This document shows, piece after piece, positions 1 through 9,132 of a stretch of 64,000 nucleotides of DNA; the stretch's first letter is position 1; every line of letters starts with the position of its first letter. The DNA lies in contig FNPS01000009.1 of the NCBI GenBank assembly GCA_900107365.1, positions 186,001 through 250,000 of the forward strand, written 5' to 3'. The notes under the pieces are model-generated. The model worked only from the letters and a program-made list of their open reading frames with translations, searched no databases and was not told the DNA's origin. This stretch comes from Flavobacterium aquidurense (GTDB lineage: Bacteria; Bacteroidota; Bacteroidia; Flavobacteriales; Flavobacteriaceae). The translations under genes and the position numbers were made by a program.

Positions 1-1
1 G

Positions 2-3000
2 CTAAAATCATTGAATCCAGCAGTTTTTTATTTAAATGATCTAAGTACGCAGGAAAGTTTCGACTTGTTAAGCAAAAAGTACAAAATTCCTCTGGAAAAA
101 TTTGATCAAATCAGCCCTGTAAAGTTTAAAGATGTTCTGGAAGATCCCTTTAAACTTGAAATGCTGGGCAGATACTATAAAAATCATACAGCATTGCCTG
201 TTACACCTTCAGAAATTTTTGAAGATATTAAAGCAGAACTTCCACCGGAGAATTTTGAACTTTATAAAATTTTAGCCCTTGTTTTAGAACTCACAAAAAA
301 GACTTCTGCAGATAAAAAAGAATTGAAAAATCTCTTTGGGATCACTTATAAAAAATTCACAAAGTTAAGCTTCATTGAAAGTTCATTTGACAACAGTAGC
401 TTCAAATTTATTCATAAAAATTATCAGGAATATTTTGCCGCAACAGCTATTAGTGATTTAGATTTTCAACAGATAATTAATTTCATTTCCATTGAAGGAG
501 TTAATAAAACGCACCCGACATTATTCAATACAATTACTTTTTTGATTAATATTTTAAGTAGTGATAAGTATAATTTACTGATCGACTGGCTCTCAACTCA
601 CAACCCTGAATTACTAATTAAGGCCGATAAAAATAGGACCGAAAATTTCCGGGTTAAAGTCTTTCAGGAATATTTTAAAACAGAGTGTATTGAAAAAACT
701 TTTTGGATCTCATCTGCAACCTTTTCAGTAAAAGAAATCGCAGAATTTGGTGACTGTGAAGAAAATTTCCATTTTTTGGTTTCAATAATAAACAATAAGG
801 AAAGTCATTTTAGGGTAATCATTTCTGCTCTGGAGCTTTTAAGTTATTTTTCTATTCCAATGGGCAGTAAAGAAAATCTTAAAACAGCTTTTTTAAATTT
901 TCTAAAAGACTCCCAGATCTCAGAAATGATTAAATCCCATATAATAGATTGCATTGCCGATCAAAAGCTTTGCGATCAGGACGAACAATATTTACGAAAT
1001 ATTTTTGACCTTTTTAAAAGTGAAACAAATAAACAAGTAAACAGAGCTCTACTTTCCTTAATTCACTATTATCCGCAAATTGATAGTTTCTTTTGGTACA
1101 TTAAGGATGAATTTTTAAGGGAAAACGGATACATTGAACGAATTGTTAAGGATGAAGTAATACGAGGAACTAGTTGGATACTGGAAGAACTAATTCTGAG
1201 ATTTGAAAATCATGCCCATTTCATTGCCCTGATTGAACACTATTTTGACGAGACTAAGGATAACTATAGCAGTAGTGACTTTATAGAAAAAATAATAAAA
1301 AGATGTCTATATTTTGAAGATGTCCATAAAGGTTTTATAACTGACCTACTCTCTTACTTTTTTGAAAATGCAAATTTCAGTATCAATGATGATGCTCTTA
1401 GGGTTTTGATTTTAAGACTGACTCCGGAGAGTCAATTAAAAGGTTTTAAGTACTTGGCTGATAATATCCATTTCGACAGGATTGGCTATTTCTTAGCCTC
1501 TATAGCCGATGAGCAAAATATTAATCTAGCCATTGAAAAATTTGCCGATGGTTCAATTGAAAGTACTAATTTGGACTTATACAGAAATGTAATAGCAAAT
1601 CACGGGAGAAGAAAACTGGCAGAACATTTTAATAATTCTATGCTCGAGAAAGGCTTTGTCTTTAAGGACGTTCTGTTATCAGAAGAAGAATATGAAACCC
1701 GGGTGACAAAATTCAAAAATCTGCCACAAGACAATTTTGATATATTGTTTAACGAAACCAAATTAATTTCAAAAATAAAAACTGTTTTTGCAGAGTATGG
1801 TGCTTCAATTGATTCCGCGTTGATAAGAAAAATTCAAACGGATTGGTTTCGTAAAAATGGCGGTGGTAATAAGCTAGATATTTGTATTTCGATATTAAGA
1901 AGACTTATACACATTCATGACAAAGCGGTACAATTTAACGATATCACTCACATGCTGAAAGATGATTTTATAATAATTAATGAAATAAAATCCCAAATTC
2001 ATTCCTCAAACGATACACATAATAAATTTAATATCAGCAGTAGTCAGAAAACATACCTGGACAGCTGGTGCAAAAAAGCCTCACATAAAATTCGCTTCGA
2101 CAGAATAATAAAGTATGTCAGCAGTGATCGATACGGAGGCCTTGAGGATTATGGCAAACTCAAAGCAATATTATTCTTTGTAACACGATTTGATTTTAAC
2201 CTTTCGCAGGATTTTCTTTTAAATTGCATCGAATTCATTGACGTAAATAACTCTGACGAAGAAGTTAAAAGACTTGAATGGCTAAAGCTTAAAATCAATA
2301 ATGACCATCTTTTTAACCAAAGAATTATAGAGAATCTTAATACCAAAAACCTGGTGTTTCTTCCCCTGAATATCCATATTCAATATGCGTTGGACAATAA
2401 TCTGAGTGCTGCATTTCAAAAAATCAGGGAACATTTTTTGATGCCCGATTACAATTATAATATCGACAAGAAATTAGAGCAGTACATATCCCTGACGGGA
2501 GATTATGAACTGCTTAAAAATCTATGTTCAGAAGTTACTAGTCACAAATACTGGTCAGCCATTCAACTGTTAATGAAACTGAAAATAGAGCAAGCTTTCT
2601 GTCAACAGAAAGCAGTTGAATACCTTGAAGAAAACATAGAGGATGAAAAGAATTATTATAGTTCAAGTGCTTTGTCGGTCCTGTTTGAACTAAACTCCTT
2701 ATTTGCAATCAATTACGTTTCTGATTTTTTAAGTAAGGACAAATTACCTTCGCTAAATCAGGTTTCGTATTCGAATTATGATGCTATAGACAATTACGAA
2801 ATTTTAGGAAATCTTTTGGGTAAACTTAACAAGAGAGAAACTGAAAAGTTAGGCTTTGATGGACTGGAAAATTTTATAGTGACCTATGTTACTAATTTAT
2901 CAAAAAATAAAGAAAGTTACAATTTAACTCAAGATGAGCTAGGACTTCTAAAATCCATGGCCATAGTACAAAATTCTGATAATGAATTATATCTCATCAA

Positions 3001-3100
3001 TCACCTAATTGACAAATCGAGAAACAGCTACATCAACTCGCAGTCTAAAGCAATGAATTTTAAAGAGGCTTTACAGAAAGTGGAAGAAATTATAAAATAG
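2..3100 (+). CDS. NACHT/STAND-like NTPase, C-terminal part (5' truncated)
   Basis: The reading frame is open to the window edge, so the N-terminus, presumably including the NTPase P-loop, is missing. A TTG at 11 is only an internal codon. Near visible residues 45-55 there is a short Leu-rich segment (LEMLGRYY), and near 135-145 the motif FIHKNYQEYFAA, which resembles the F-H-x-x-x-Q-E-(Y/F)-F-A-A signature closing NACHT winged-helix regions. The remaining 850 or so residues look helical and repeat-like, as in the sensor arms of STAND proteins. Known family members (Avs, bNACHT) sense phage proteins in the cytoplasm and trigger abortive infection through an N-terminal effector, which cannot be seen here. 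The neighbours are defence genes. The NACHT call is good; the specific subtype is unknown. Confidence 0.6.
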   Translation, partial: LKSLNPAVFYLNDLSTQESFDLLSKKYKIPLEKFDQISPVKFKDVLEDPFKLEMLGRYYKNHTALPVTPSEIFEDIKAELPPENFELYKILALVLELTKKTSADKKELKNLFGITYKKFTKLSFIESSFDNSSFKFIHKNYQEYFAATAISDLDFQQIINFISIEGVNKTHPTLFNTITFLINILSSDKYNLLIDWLSTHNPELLIKADKNRTENFRVKVFQEYFKTECIEKTFWISSATFSVKEIAEFGDCEENFHFLVSIINNKESHFRVIISALELLSYFSIPMGSKENLKTAFLNFLKDSQISEMIKSHIIDCIADQKLCDQDEQYLRNIFDLFKSETNKQVNRALLSLIHYYPQIDSFFWYIKDEFLRENGYIERIVKDEVIRGTSWILEELILRFENHAHFIALIEHYFDETKDNYSSSDFIEKIIKRCLYFEDVHKGFITDLLSYFFENANFSINDDALRVLILRLTPESQLKGFKYLADNIHFDRIGYFLASIADEQNINLAIEKFADGSIESTNLDLYRNVIANHGRRKLAEHFNNSMLEKGFVFKDVLLSEEEYETRVTKFKNLPQDNFDILFNETKLISKIKTVFAEYGASIDSALIRKIQTDWFRKNGGGNKLDICISILRRLIHIHDKAVQFNDITHMLKDDFIIINEIKSQIHSSNDTHNKFNISSSQKTYLDSWCKKASHKIRFDRIIKYVSSDRYGGLEDYGKLKAILFFVTRFDFNLSQDFLLNCIEFIDVNNSDEEVKRLEWLKLKINNDHLFNQRIIENLNTKNLVFLPLNIHIQYALDNNLSAAFQKIREHFLMPDYNYNIDKKLEQYISLTGDYELLKNLCSEVTSHKYWSAIQLLMKLKIEQAFCQQKAVEYLEENIEDEKNYYSSSALSVLFELNSLFAINYVSDFLSKDKLPSLNQVSYSNYDAIDNYEILGNLLGKLNKRETEKLGFDGLENFIVTYVTNLSKNKESYNLTQDELGLLKSMAIVQNSDNELYLINHLIDKSRNSYINSQSKAMNFKEALQKVEEIIK

Positions 3101-3316
3101 TTTAAAAGTATATTTTTTCGCCAACACCCGTAAGCATTGAAGTTGAGCATTGCAAAATCATGCTTTTTGATTAACTTTGCCTCATGGATTCTTTCTTGTT
3201 ATCATTTAGATAATCTATAATTTTAAATAATGCTACGACTTGTTTTAGTATCATTTTTTTTTAGGTGAAAAATTAGTTGCATTATATTTTTAAAAGAATA
3301 ATATAAATGAATATTT

Positions 3317-5467
3317 CTAACATGAAATTATTTTCTCATTTATATATTGCAAATAAAACTTCAATATATAATCAGAAGAATACTTGCTAGCTATTAATTT
3401 AGAATGCAGCACTTTTAAATGAATTACATCCAAATTAACCCTGTTTAAACATATTGCTAACAAAAATTCATATATTATATTATCTCCTTTACTTAAATCA
3501 TTAACTAAACCTAAAATTATGTTTAACATTTTTTCACTTGCTTTAAAATCTAAATCATAATTTAACTCTTCTTTAGTGCAGCATCTTAAAAATGTTGCTC
3601 TAATAATACTATCATTAAATCGAATAAAATTTTCAGGATCTAAAATATATCTTTCATATAACGTTTGCTTTACCCCTTTTATAAGTCTGTAATTATGAAG
3701 GACACTCAAAATTGTAAAATACACTTGTGACTGATTAATATCTTTAGGCAACCATTCTGTATCCTTAAAAAATGCAAAATTTTTGTTTAATTCAAATGAT
3801 TTCAATTTGATAGAAGGCAAATAAAGTTCATTAATTAACCCATTACCATTTAACACATTTATTCTCTTTTTAAGATATTTAATTAAGGGCAAGCTTCTAT
3901 CTATATTTAATTGTGAATACTGATCATTCAAAACCTCCTCAATTAACTTTTTCTCTCCCTCCCAAGATAAAGAAGAGCTGTCTTCATTTGGCAGGTAAAT
4001 TTCTTCAATTGCATAAAAACTATATGTACTAAAGCTATATTCCCCGTAAGTTAAATTTGCCTTTATATTTCGAAGAATAATTTTATCATTACATCGTACA
4101 AAACCAGATATAAAATTAATATTTGCGTCTTTAAATTTTCTCAAAAGCATACTACATTTCGAAACTTTTTTACCATTGGAAATGCAGGAAGATATTACAT
4201 AAAAATTGTATTTGCCGTTTTCATCTAAAGTCTTATCATTTTCGAATTCACTTATTGATTTATTAATTATATTTCTTTTAGATTTTCGTATAATGTAATC
4301 CGATAAAGCTTTTGAATTTTCATTATCAATATATATGAAAATTAATTTTGTACTGGGCAGCTTATTAATTACTTGTTTGTGTAGTTTATTTGTAAAATAA
4401 TTCTCTCCATCTAAAAGTTTAGTAATATCAAAAAACAAATCTCTTTTATTACCTATTGCATTTAAATCATTAAAACAGCTTATAATATTATACTTACCAT
4501 AGTTACTATGAAATAGATTTACAAAATCCGGAGCATCTTCTTTCGCAAGTAAAAATTTTGAAACCATTGGCTGAGTCGGAATAAATTGTTGATCCTCAAA
4601 TTTTATAGGGAATATTTTGTGAGGGTATTTTTTTTCAAACTCTTCTTTAGGTAAAGAATAAAAACTTTGATCTATTAACTCGTTTCTTTTATCTTTAAAT
4701 AAATACTTGTACCGAGGTTTTTTAATTTCATCAAAACTAAACAAAACAATAATATTAGACCAATCAATACCAAATTCAACAATTCTTGTTGGTAATGTTC
4801 CATTTATCGAAGTTGATATTATATAGATACTATTTTTAGTTTTATCAAAGTCTTCAGATTTTAAATCCGAGGACGAATAAAATCTAATTTCTGGAATTTT
4901 GTAATCCTTGTTTTCTTTAAGTTTGTACAGTAGACTTGAATAAATTAACGAGAAGATAGTTGGAGTATCACAATAAATATAATCAATATTGTTAGTAATA
5001 TACGGTAGTAATAAAATTGAAATAATACTTATCTCATTACTATTTTTAAACAAATTAGCAATTCTCACAAAGTGTGTAGCGAATTTTCGTGAAGCGACAA
5101 CAAAATATGATTCGCTACTAGCTTTTAATATACTATCATGTTTTAAAAAAATACCTTTTAAAACTTGTTCTTTGATTTGCTCAATTATTACTTTCTCTTT
5201 AATTGCATCAACTGTATTTTCAAATTGAAAATCCCCATTCAAACTATAAGTAATAAAGACTTTTACCGTTGATGAATTAAACCTATCAAAAACACTTTTA
5301 TCAACATTACTGATTTCTGAATTAAAAATAATGTACGCTATTTCTGGATTAATATTTTCTGACAAATAATCTTTAATAGGGGTATCTATATCTATATTAA
5401 CCTGCTGTGTAGTAAAGATAATACAACAATTTTGTTGCTTGCTATTTATATAAGATGTTATAAACAT
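3317..5467 (-). CDS. 716-aa protein with two weak phosphoribosyltransferase-like segments; last gene of the AbiC-GHKL operon
   Basis: The family is not recognised with certainty. Two segments, residues 215-230 (YIISTSINGTLPTRIVE) and 423-437 (YVISSCISNGKKVSK), have the hydrophobic strand followed by a small-residue turn found in PRPP-binding loops of type I phosphoribosyltransferases. The acidic residues of an active enzyme are absent, so these could be degenerate binding modules. The protein is soluble, with no signal peptide or membrane segment. It starts 7 bp after the GHKL ATPase stop, in the same operon and strand. The role is probably effector or sensor in a defence system together with its two upstream partners. 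This is inference from context; the PRTase reading is tentative. Confidence 0.5.
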   Translation of the reverse strand: MFITSYINSKQQNCCIIFTTQQVNIDIDTPIKDYLSENINPEIAYIIFNSEISNVDKSVFDRFNSSTVKVFITYSLNGDFQFENTVDAIKEKVIIEQIKEQVLKGIFLKHDSILKASSESYFVVASRKFATHFVRIANLFKNSNEISIISILLLPYITNNIDYIYCDTPTIFSLIYSSLLYKLKENKDYKIPEIRFYSSSDLKSEDFDKTKNSIYIISTSINGTLPTRIVEFGIDWSNIIVLFSFDEIKKPRYKYLFKDKRNELIDQSFYSLPKEEFEKKYPHKIFPIKFEDQQFIPTQPMVSKFLLAKEDAPDFVNLFHSNYGKYNIISCFNDLNAIGNKRDLFFDITKLLDGENYFTNKLHKQVINKLPSTKLIFIYIDNENSKALSDYIIRKSKRNIINKSISEFENDKTLDENGKYNFYVISSCISNGKKVSKCSMLLRKFKDANINFISGFVRCNDKIILRNIKANLTYGEYSFSTYSFYAIEEIYLPNEDSSSLSWEGEKKLIEEVLNDQYSQLNIDRSLPLIKYLKKRINVLNGNGLINELYLPSIKLKSFELNKNFAFFKDTEWLPKDINQSQVYFTILSVLHNYRLIKGVKQTLYERYILDPENFIRFNDSIIRATFLRCCTKEELNYDLDFKASEKMLNIILGLVNDLSKGDNIIYEFLLAICLNRVNLDVIHLKVLHSKLIASKYSSDYILKFYLQYINEKIISC

Positions 5468-5474
5468 TTACAGG

Positions 5475-6626
5475 CTATTTAAGAGGTATGAAAAAAGTAA
5501 ACAAAGTTCCCTCATTAAGATATTTCTTGAAATTATAATTTACTTCATTTTCGAAATAGTTATCTAAAACATAATTATTCCCTTCAAATTTATTTTTATT
5601 AAAGTCTCTGTACAATTTTAAGCCATTTGTTCGTAGCTTCAAATAACCAGTCTTCTCACTTAATAATTCCATTATTGTATGCAATCCAAAACCTCTTGTA
5701 TATGGACTCTCTTTTTCAGAGGAATGAAACTTTACTAAGCAATTTTGAATCTCATCATAAACCTCACTAAAGTTTGCAAAATTTTCAATTGCTTTATTTG
5801 AGTATTTACTTGCCAAACCACAACCAGAATCGATTACTGATATTTCAACTATATTTGAATAGCCTTGATTTTTTAAATTGGATAAATAAGCAGAGAAAAA
5901 ATCATCATCTTTCGCACCTTTAACTAATTCTTCTAAATCACCATGATGATTTGATATTAATAAATTTCGCAGGCCATAACCGTCACCTATTTCTTCGTTA
6001 TTAAAATCAGTTAAAGACCAATAATGAGTGTTTTCAATTAATTCATATACAATCTGGCCTACAACTGGTAAGCTGTCGAGTAATCTATTATCATCTTTAT
6101 TGGAGAGGTTCTTGGTTTGTATTGAAATTGAAATTAAATAGCTAGCAAGATTCTCGAAATCAGCTTTTGACTTTAATTTACCATTATGATAAAATGCTTT
6201 CGGATATGGGTTTAAGGACTTCTGGAGAGCTATGATATAACTATGATCTCCTTTTCCCCAAAAAAGATTTGATTCAATTTCATTTAATTTTCTCTTAATA
6301 AAGGGTACAATTTCATTACTAATATTCAATTTATCCAAATTATATATACCTCTATTAAAAGCTAAAGTTATTATTGAAAAATTATAATGTTTATTAACAA
6401 AATCATCCAATGCGGAAGATTCAATGGATTTTGTATTCAATATTAATTTACCATTTGATTTTCTAAACCATGTAATAAATAACAATATCAGTTCGCTCTG
6501 GATACCAAATTTATTAATTTGTAAATCCTTAGAAATAACTAAATTGACATTCTTGAATTTATTTAATATTTTATAATTCAAATCAATATCTTCAAAACTT
6601 ATATTTTTTTTTATTTTTATATCCAT
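5475..6626 (-). CDS. GHKL-fold ATPase
   Basis: A 383-aa protein whose C-terminal half has the Bergerat ATP-binding signature: N-box E195-L-I-E-N199 followed by H201, G1 box D266-S-G-C-G270, and G2 box around G312-F-G-L-H. This is the HATPase_c fold of Hsp90, MutL, histidine kinases and MORC. No histidine-phosphorylation domain or membrane segment is visible, so it is not an ordinary sensor kinase. The N-terminal 190 residues are unassigned. Its ATG overlaps the stop codon of the upstream AbiC-like gene (TAATG), and the next gene follows after 7 bp, indicating tight translational coupling. In defence systems GHKL ATPases act as ATP-driven sensors or clamps. The exact function here is unknown. 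Confidence 0.7.
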   Translation of the reverse strand: MDIKIKKNISFEDIDLNYKILNKFKNVNLVISKDLQINKFGIQSELILLFITWFRKSNGKLILNTKSIESSALDDFVNKHYNFSIITLAFNRGIYNLDKLNISNEIVPFIKRKLNEIESNLFWGKGDHSYIIALQKSLNPYPKAFYHNGKLKSKADFENLASYLISISIQTKNLSNKDDNRLLDSLPVVGQIVYELIENTHYWSLTDFNNEEIGDGYGLRNLLISNHHGDLEELVKGAKDDDFFSAYLSNLKNQGYSNIVEISVIDSGCGLASKYSNKAIENFANFSEVYDEIQNCLVKFHSSEKESPYTRGFGLHTIMELLSEKTGYLKLRTNGLKLYRDFNKNKFEGNNYVLDNYFENEVNYNFKKYLNEGTLFTFFIPLK

Positions 6627-7600
6627 TAATCAAATATTTTTTCCCCGTTATTATTTAATTCACCTAAATATTCTAAAGGATTAACACTGTAATTTATTAA
6701 TTGATATGGCAGATTTTTAAGAAATTTATAATCTGTAAAATATCCTCTTTCTACCCAATCAATTCCCATATCTGTAATGCCGTTGAAATACAAGAGAATT
6801 AATTCATAATTTGAAAGTTGCGCCCTCAACAATTTAATATATTTATATTTGGTTTTTTCATCAATAATTTCGCAATCTACGATATAGGATACAGTTTGAA
6901 ACAAATGGCGAAAGTAGTGCCCTAATCTCGAAATATGGCCTTTAAAAGGAATGTAGTGAAAATTATATTCTCTTAATATATTTCGATCATCATAGAAAAT
7001 AATCTTATTTTCCATTATATGCTCACCTTTATACTTTTCAAGTCTCGTTATTAAATTATCTATATTATCATTAATATTGATATTTTGGTACTTTGCATAT
7101 AAAATTTCTTTAATATTATTACCTACACCAAAATAAAAAATGTAGTATGAAATCTCATTTAATAGGATCTCTTCTAATTCTTTATCTCTAAAATAATATT
7201 CTGTCTCATAATAGATGAATTTAAACTCATCCAACATTCTAGCAAAGCATTTTCTACCACTAATTTTCCCAATACTTATTTCTTCGACATTATTTCTATA
7301 CAAGCGAATCATTTCATATAATTGACTCTCAAACTGCTGAATTTTAAATTGATATTGAACTTCTTGATTTGCCTTAAATTGCACCCAAAAAGCTAGAAAC
7401 GTTAATATTGTTGCAGGAACAGCAAAAATTGGGCTTAAAATACCACCTACTGTATCACCAATAATTCCAATGCTTTCCAATTTATCATTAGAATAAAAAA
7501 CCATTGGCAATATAATTAACACAAAACCAATAACACCTAATATTATATAAAGGATGCTTAATCTTGTACCAAACTTTATTGCTTCATTTTCTTTATTCAC
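6626..7600 (-). CDS. Putative phage abortive infection protein (AbiC-like, two N-terminal membrane segments)
   Basis: A 324-aa protein with two hydrophobic helices at about residues 14-36 and 54-75 joined by a short loop containing GIIGDTVGGILSP, the typical layout of the putAbiC family. After the second helix comes a soluble domain with FESQLYEMIRLYRNNVEEI and GRKCFARM, also characteristic of that family. It is first in a three-gene operon with the GHKL ATPase and the 716-aa protein; the ends overlap or lie within 7 bp. AbiC proteins are associated with altruistic arrest after phage infection and probably act at the inner membrane. Family assignment comes from recognised sequence pattern; the link to the two partners is inference. 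Confidence 0.7.
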   Translation of the reverse strand: MNKENEAIKFGTRLSILYIILGVIGFVLIILPMVFYSNDKLESIGIIGDTVGGILSPIFAVPATILTFLAFWVQFKANQEVQYQFKIQQFESQLYEMIRLYRNNVEEISIGKISGRKCFARMLDEFKFIYYETEYYFRDKELEEILLNEISYYIFYFGVGNNIKEILYAKYQNININDNIDNLITRLEKYKGEHIMENKIIFYDDRNILREYNFHYIPFKGHISRLGHYFRHLFQTVSYIVDCEIIDEKTKYKYIKLLRAQLSNYELILLYFNGITDMGIDWVERGYFTDYKFLKNLPYQLINYSVNPLEYLGELNNNGEKIFD

Positions 7601-7785
7601 AGTACTTATTTTTTTAATTAGACCTTAAATTTTGAAAGAATATTTCTGGTAAATATAATTAAAAGTGTCTCATCTTTTTTTATCTAAACTTACTAAAGTT
7701 GATATTATGAATAATTATATTCTTATTTTATCAACTGGAAAAATTGGAATACTGCTAATACCTATTAATCTGTGGCAAATCAACA

Positions 7786-7902
7786 TTATTCAAATATTGC
7801 TACTCTAATAAATTCTTTATCTTCTTCAACCAAGCTATCACCAAAATTAAATACTATGTTAAGACAAAATTGTTCAGTTGGTGATATGGATTTATCAAAA
7901 TA
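7786..7902 (-). pseudogene. Possible gene remnant (about 39 codons without a start)
   Basis: Directly downstream of the 257-aa gene, a minus-strand frame reads VAYFDKSISPTEQF...RVAIFE before a TAA. The composition looks protein-like (acidic and hydrophobic alternation, natural C-terminus) but no start codon is available and the frame begins right after a stop. It may be the 3' end of a decayed gene or of a frameshifted version of the neighbouring gene. The rest of the 305-bp gap between 7600 and 7905 shows only AT-rich sequence. Confidence 0.25.
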
Positions 7903-7904
7903 TG

Positions 7905-8678
7905 CTACAGATTAAGATTAGGAGTTTTATGAAATAATCTTCTAAAATCAGCGAGTTCTTTATTGAATTTTGATCCATATTTCTTCCAGCACGAGCAACC
8001 TATAACTAGATCTTTATGCCTAGTCCCCTTATCTATTTTTTTATAATGTGAATCTAGAAGATATGGCTCAAAATACTCCTTTATAATATTAATGAGATAA
8101 ATCTTTTGATTATCTATAGTGACATGCACATCTGGATTATCGAGAATAATTCTTGAGCAGTAAGGTACAATTGGAAGTTTTCCATTTAAGTTTTGCAGAA
8201 TAATCATTTTTCCAACATCTGCAATTTTATCACCTTTCATATAGTCAGCTTTAAAATCCTCGATATTTGAATAGTACCAATCTTCTGTTCTACCAGCAGG
8301 ATCCCAATTCGCTGGATTTTTTTTAGTGATCCTCACTGCTTCAATTATACCAGAAACTAAAATTTCGATATCGAAAATAAAGAGAAACGGACCGTAAAAA
8401 TTAGGTCGAGATAAGTACGAATGAATATCAACCATATCAAGAAATATATTATCATAAATACCAAGGGCTTTATCTTTCTCGTCAGTATACTGTAAAGTCT
8501 GATACCAATTATTTTCTTCTACGAACTGTCTGGAAAGCAGGCTTTTTTGCTCCAAGTATAATAACGAAGTAGCAACCGTATTTGCATGATATAATTCTAG
8601 TATTTTTTTTTCCTTCAAAAAATTATATAATTCTGCTGGATTCAAATCATAGTTAGGTTTTCTATTACTATCTTTCAT
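7905..8678 (-). CDS. Hypothetical protein, possible ADP-ribosyltransferase-fold toxin
   Basis: A 257-aa soluble protein of no family I can name firmly. The segment LELYHANTVATSLLYLEQKSLLSR at residues 28-51, followed by QYTDEKDKALGIYDNIFLDMVDIH and NFYGPFLFIFDIEIL, follows the order of a DarT/ART-like fold: a Y-H strand, a helix ending in L-S-R, an F-L-D strand and a YGP-F-F strand. The C-terminus has C-S-C-W. Its ATG overlaps the stop of the upstream 79-aa gene (ATGA), so the two are translationally coupled, as in toxin-antitoxin pairs. The toxin role is inferred from coupling and weak motif order. Confidence 0.45.
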   Translation of the reverse strand: MKDSNRKPNYDLNPAELYNFLKEKKILELYHANTVATSLLYLEQKSLLSRQFVEENNWYQTLQYTDEKDKALGIYDNIFLDMVDIHSYLSRPNFYGPFLFIFDIEILVSGIIEAVRITKKNPANWDPAGRTEDWYYSNIEDFKADYMKGDKIADVGKMIILQNLNGKLPIVPYCSRIILDNPDVHVTIDNQKIYLINIIKEYFEPYLLDSHYKKIDKGTRHKDLVIGCSCWKKYGSKFNKELADFRRLFHKTPNLNL

Positions 8679-8914
8679 TTCAAACCCAAAAGCTTTTTAA
8701 CGATATCCTTCTCTTCGAGTTTTGCAGCTTCAAAAAGTCTTCTCTTAACTTCATGATTAACTTCTTGTATTGAATAATTCTTCTTGAGATTATATCCACC
8801 TGGATATCTATGAGCATCATATTCATGAAGTATGGAGCCATCTTCAAATAAGGTGTAATCGTCATCGAGATCTCCTTTCATATTAGGAGAATAAGCTATA
8901 ATTCTTTGTGACAT
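8675..8914 (-). CDS. Small protein upstream of and coupled to the 257-aa gene (possible antitoxin)
   Basis: A 79-aa protein beginning MSQRIIAYSPN at the ATG ending at 8914. A frame-compatible ATG seven codons earlier (8935) is less likely because that extension is only aromatic and hydrophobic residues. It contains a central DDDYTLFEDGSILHEYDAHRYPGG segment typical of a small beta-sheet domain and a basic C-terminal helix. The stop overlaps the start of the 257-aa gene by four bases (ATGA). The size, order and coupling fit an antitoxin or regulator. The family is not recognised. Confidence 0.5.
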   Translation of the reverse strand: MSQRIIAYSPNMKGDLDDDYTLFEDGSILHEYDAHRYPGGYNLKKNYSIQEVNHEVKRRLFEAAKLEEKDIVKKLLGLK

Positions 8915-9132
8915 ATAAAAAAAATTAAGATGCAAAATAGTACATCTGCGTTTTACAAATACAGGTATAAATACGGTTTTTTATCATCATTTTTAAAAGA
9001 TATTCCAAGATAGTGTATATTGCATTTCGTAATCATTTTTTTTATAAAATAGTGCCGTGAATAGATAGAATCTTATTTTTAGCATTAAGGTCTAGAATAA
9101 AACTAAAAGCAAATTAATTAAAATAATTTTGA

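Noticed and set aside
9124..9131. TAATTTTG promoter element directly before gajA
   Set aside because: It matches TANNTTTG but ends one base before the ATG, so transcription would start inside the gene; probably coincidence in AT-rich DNA.
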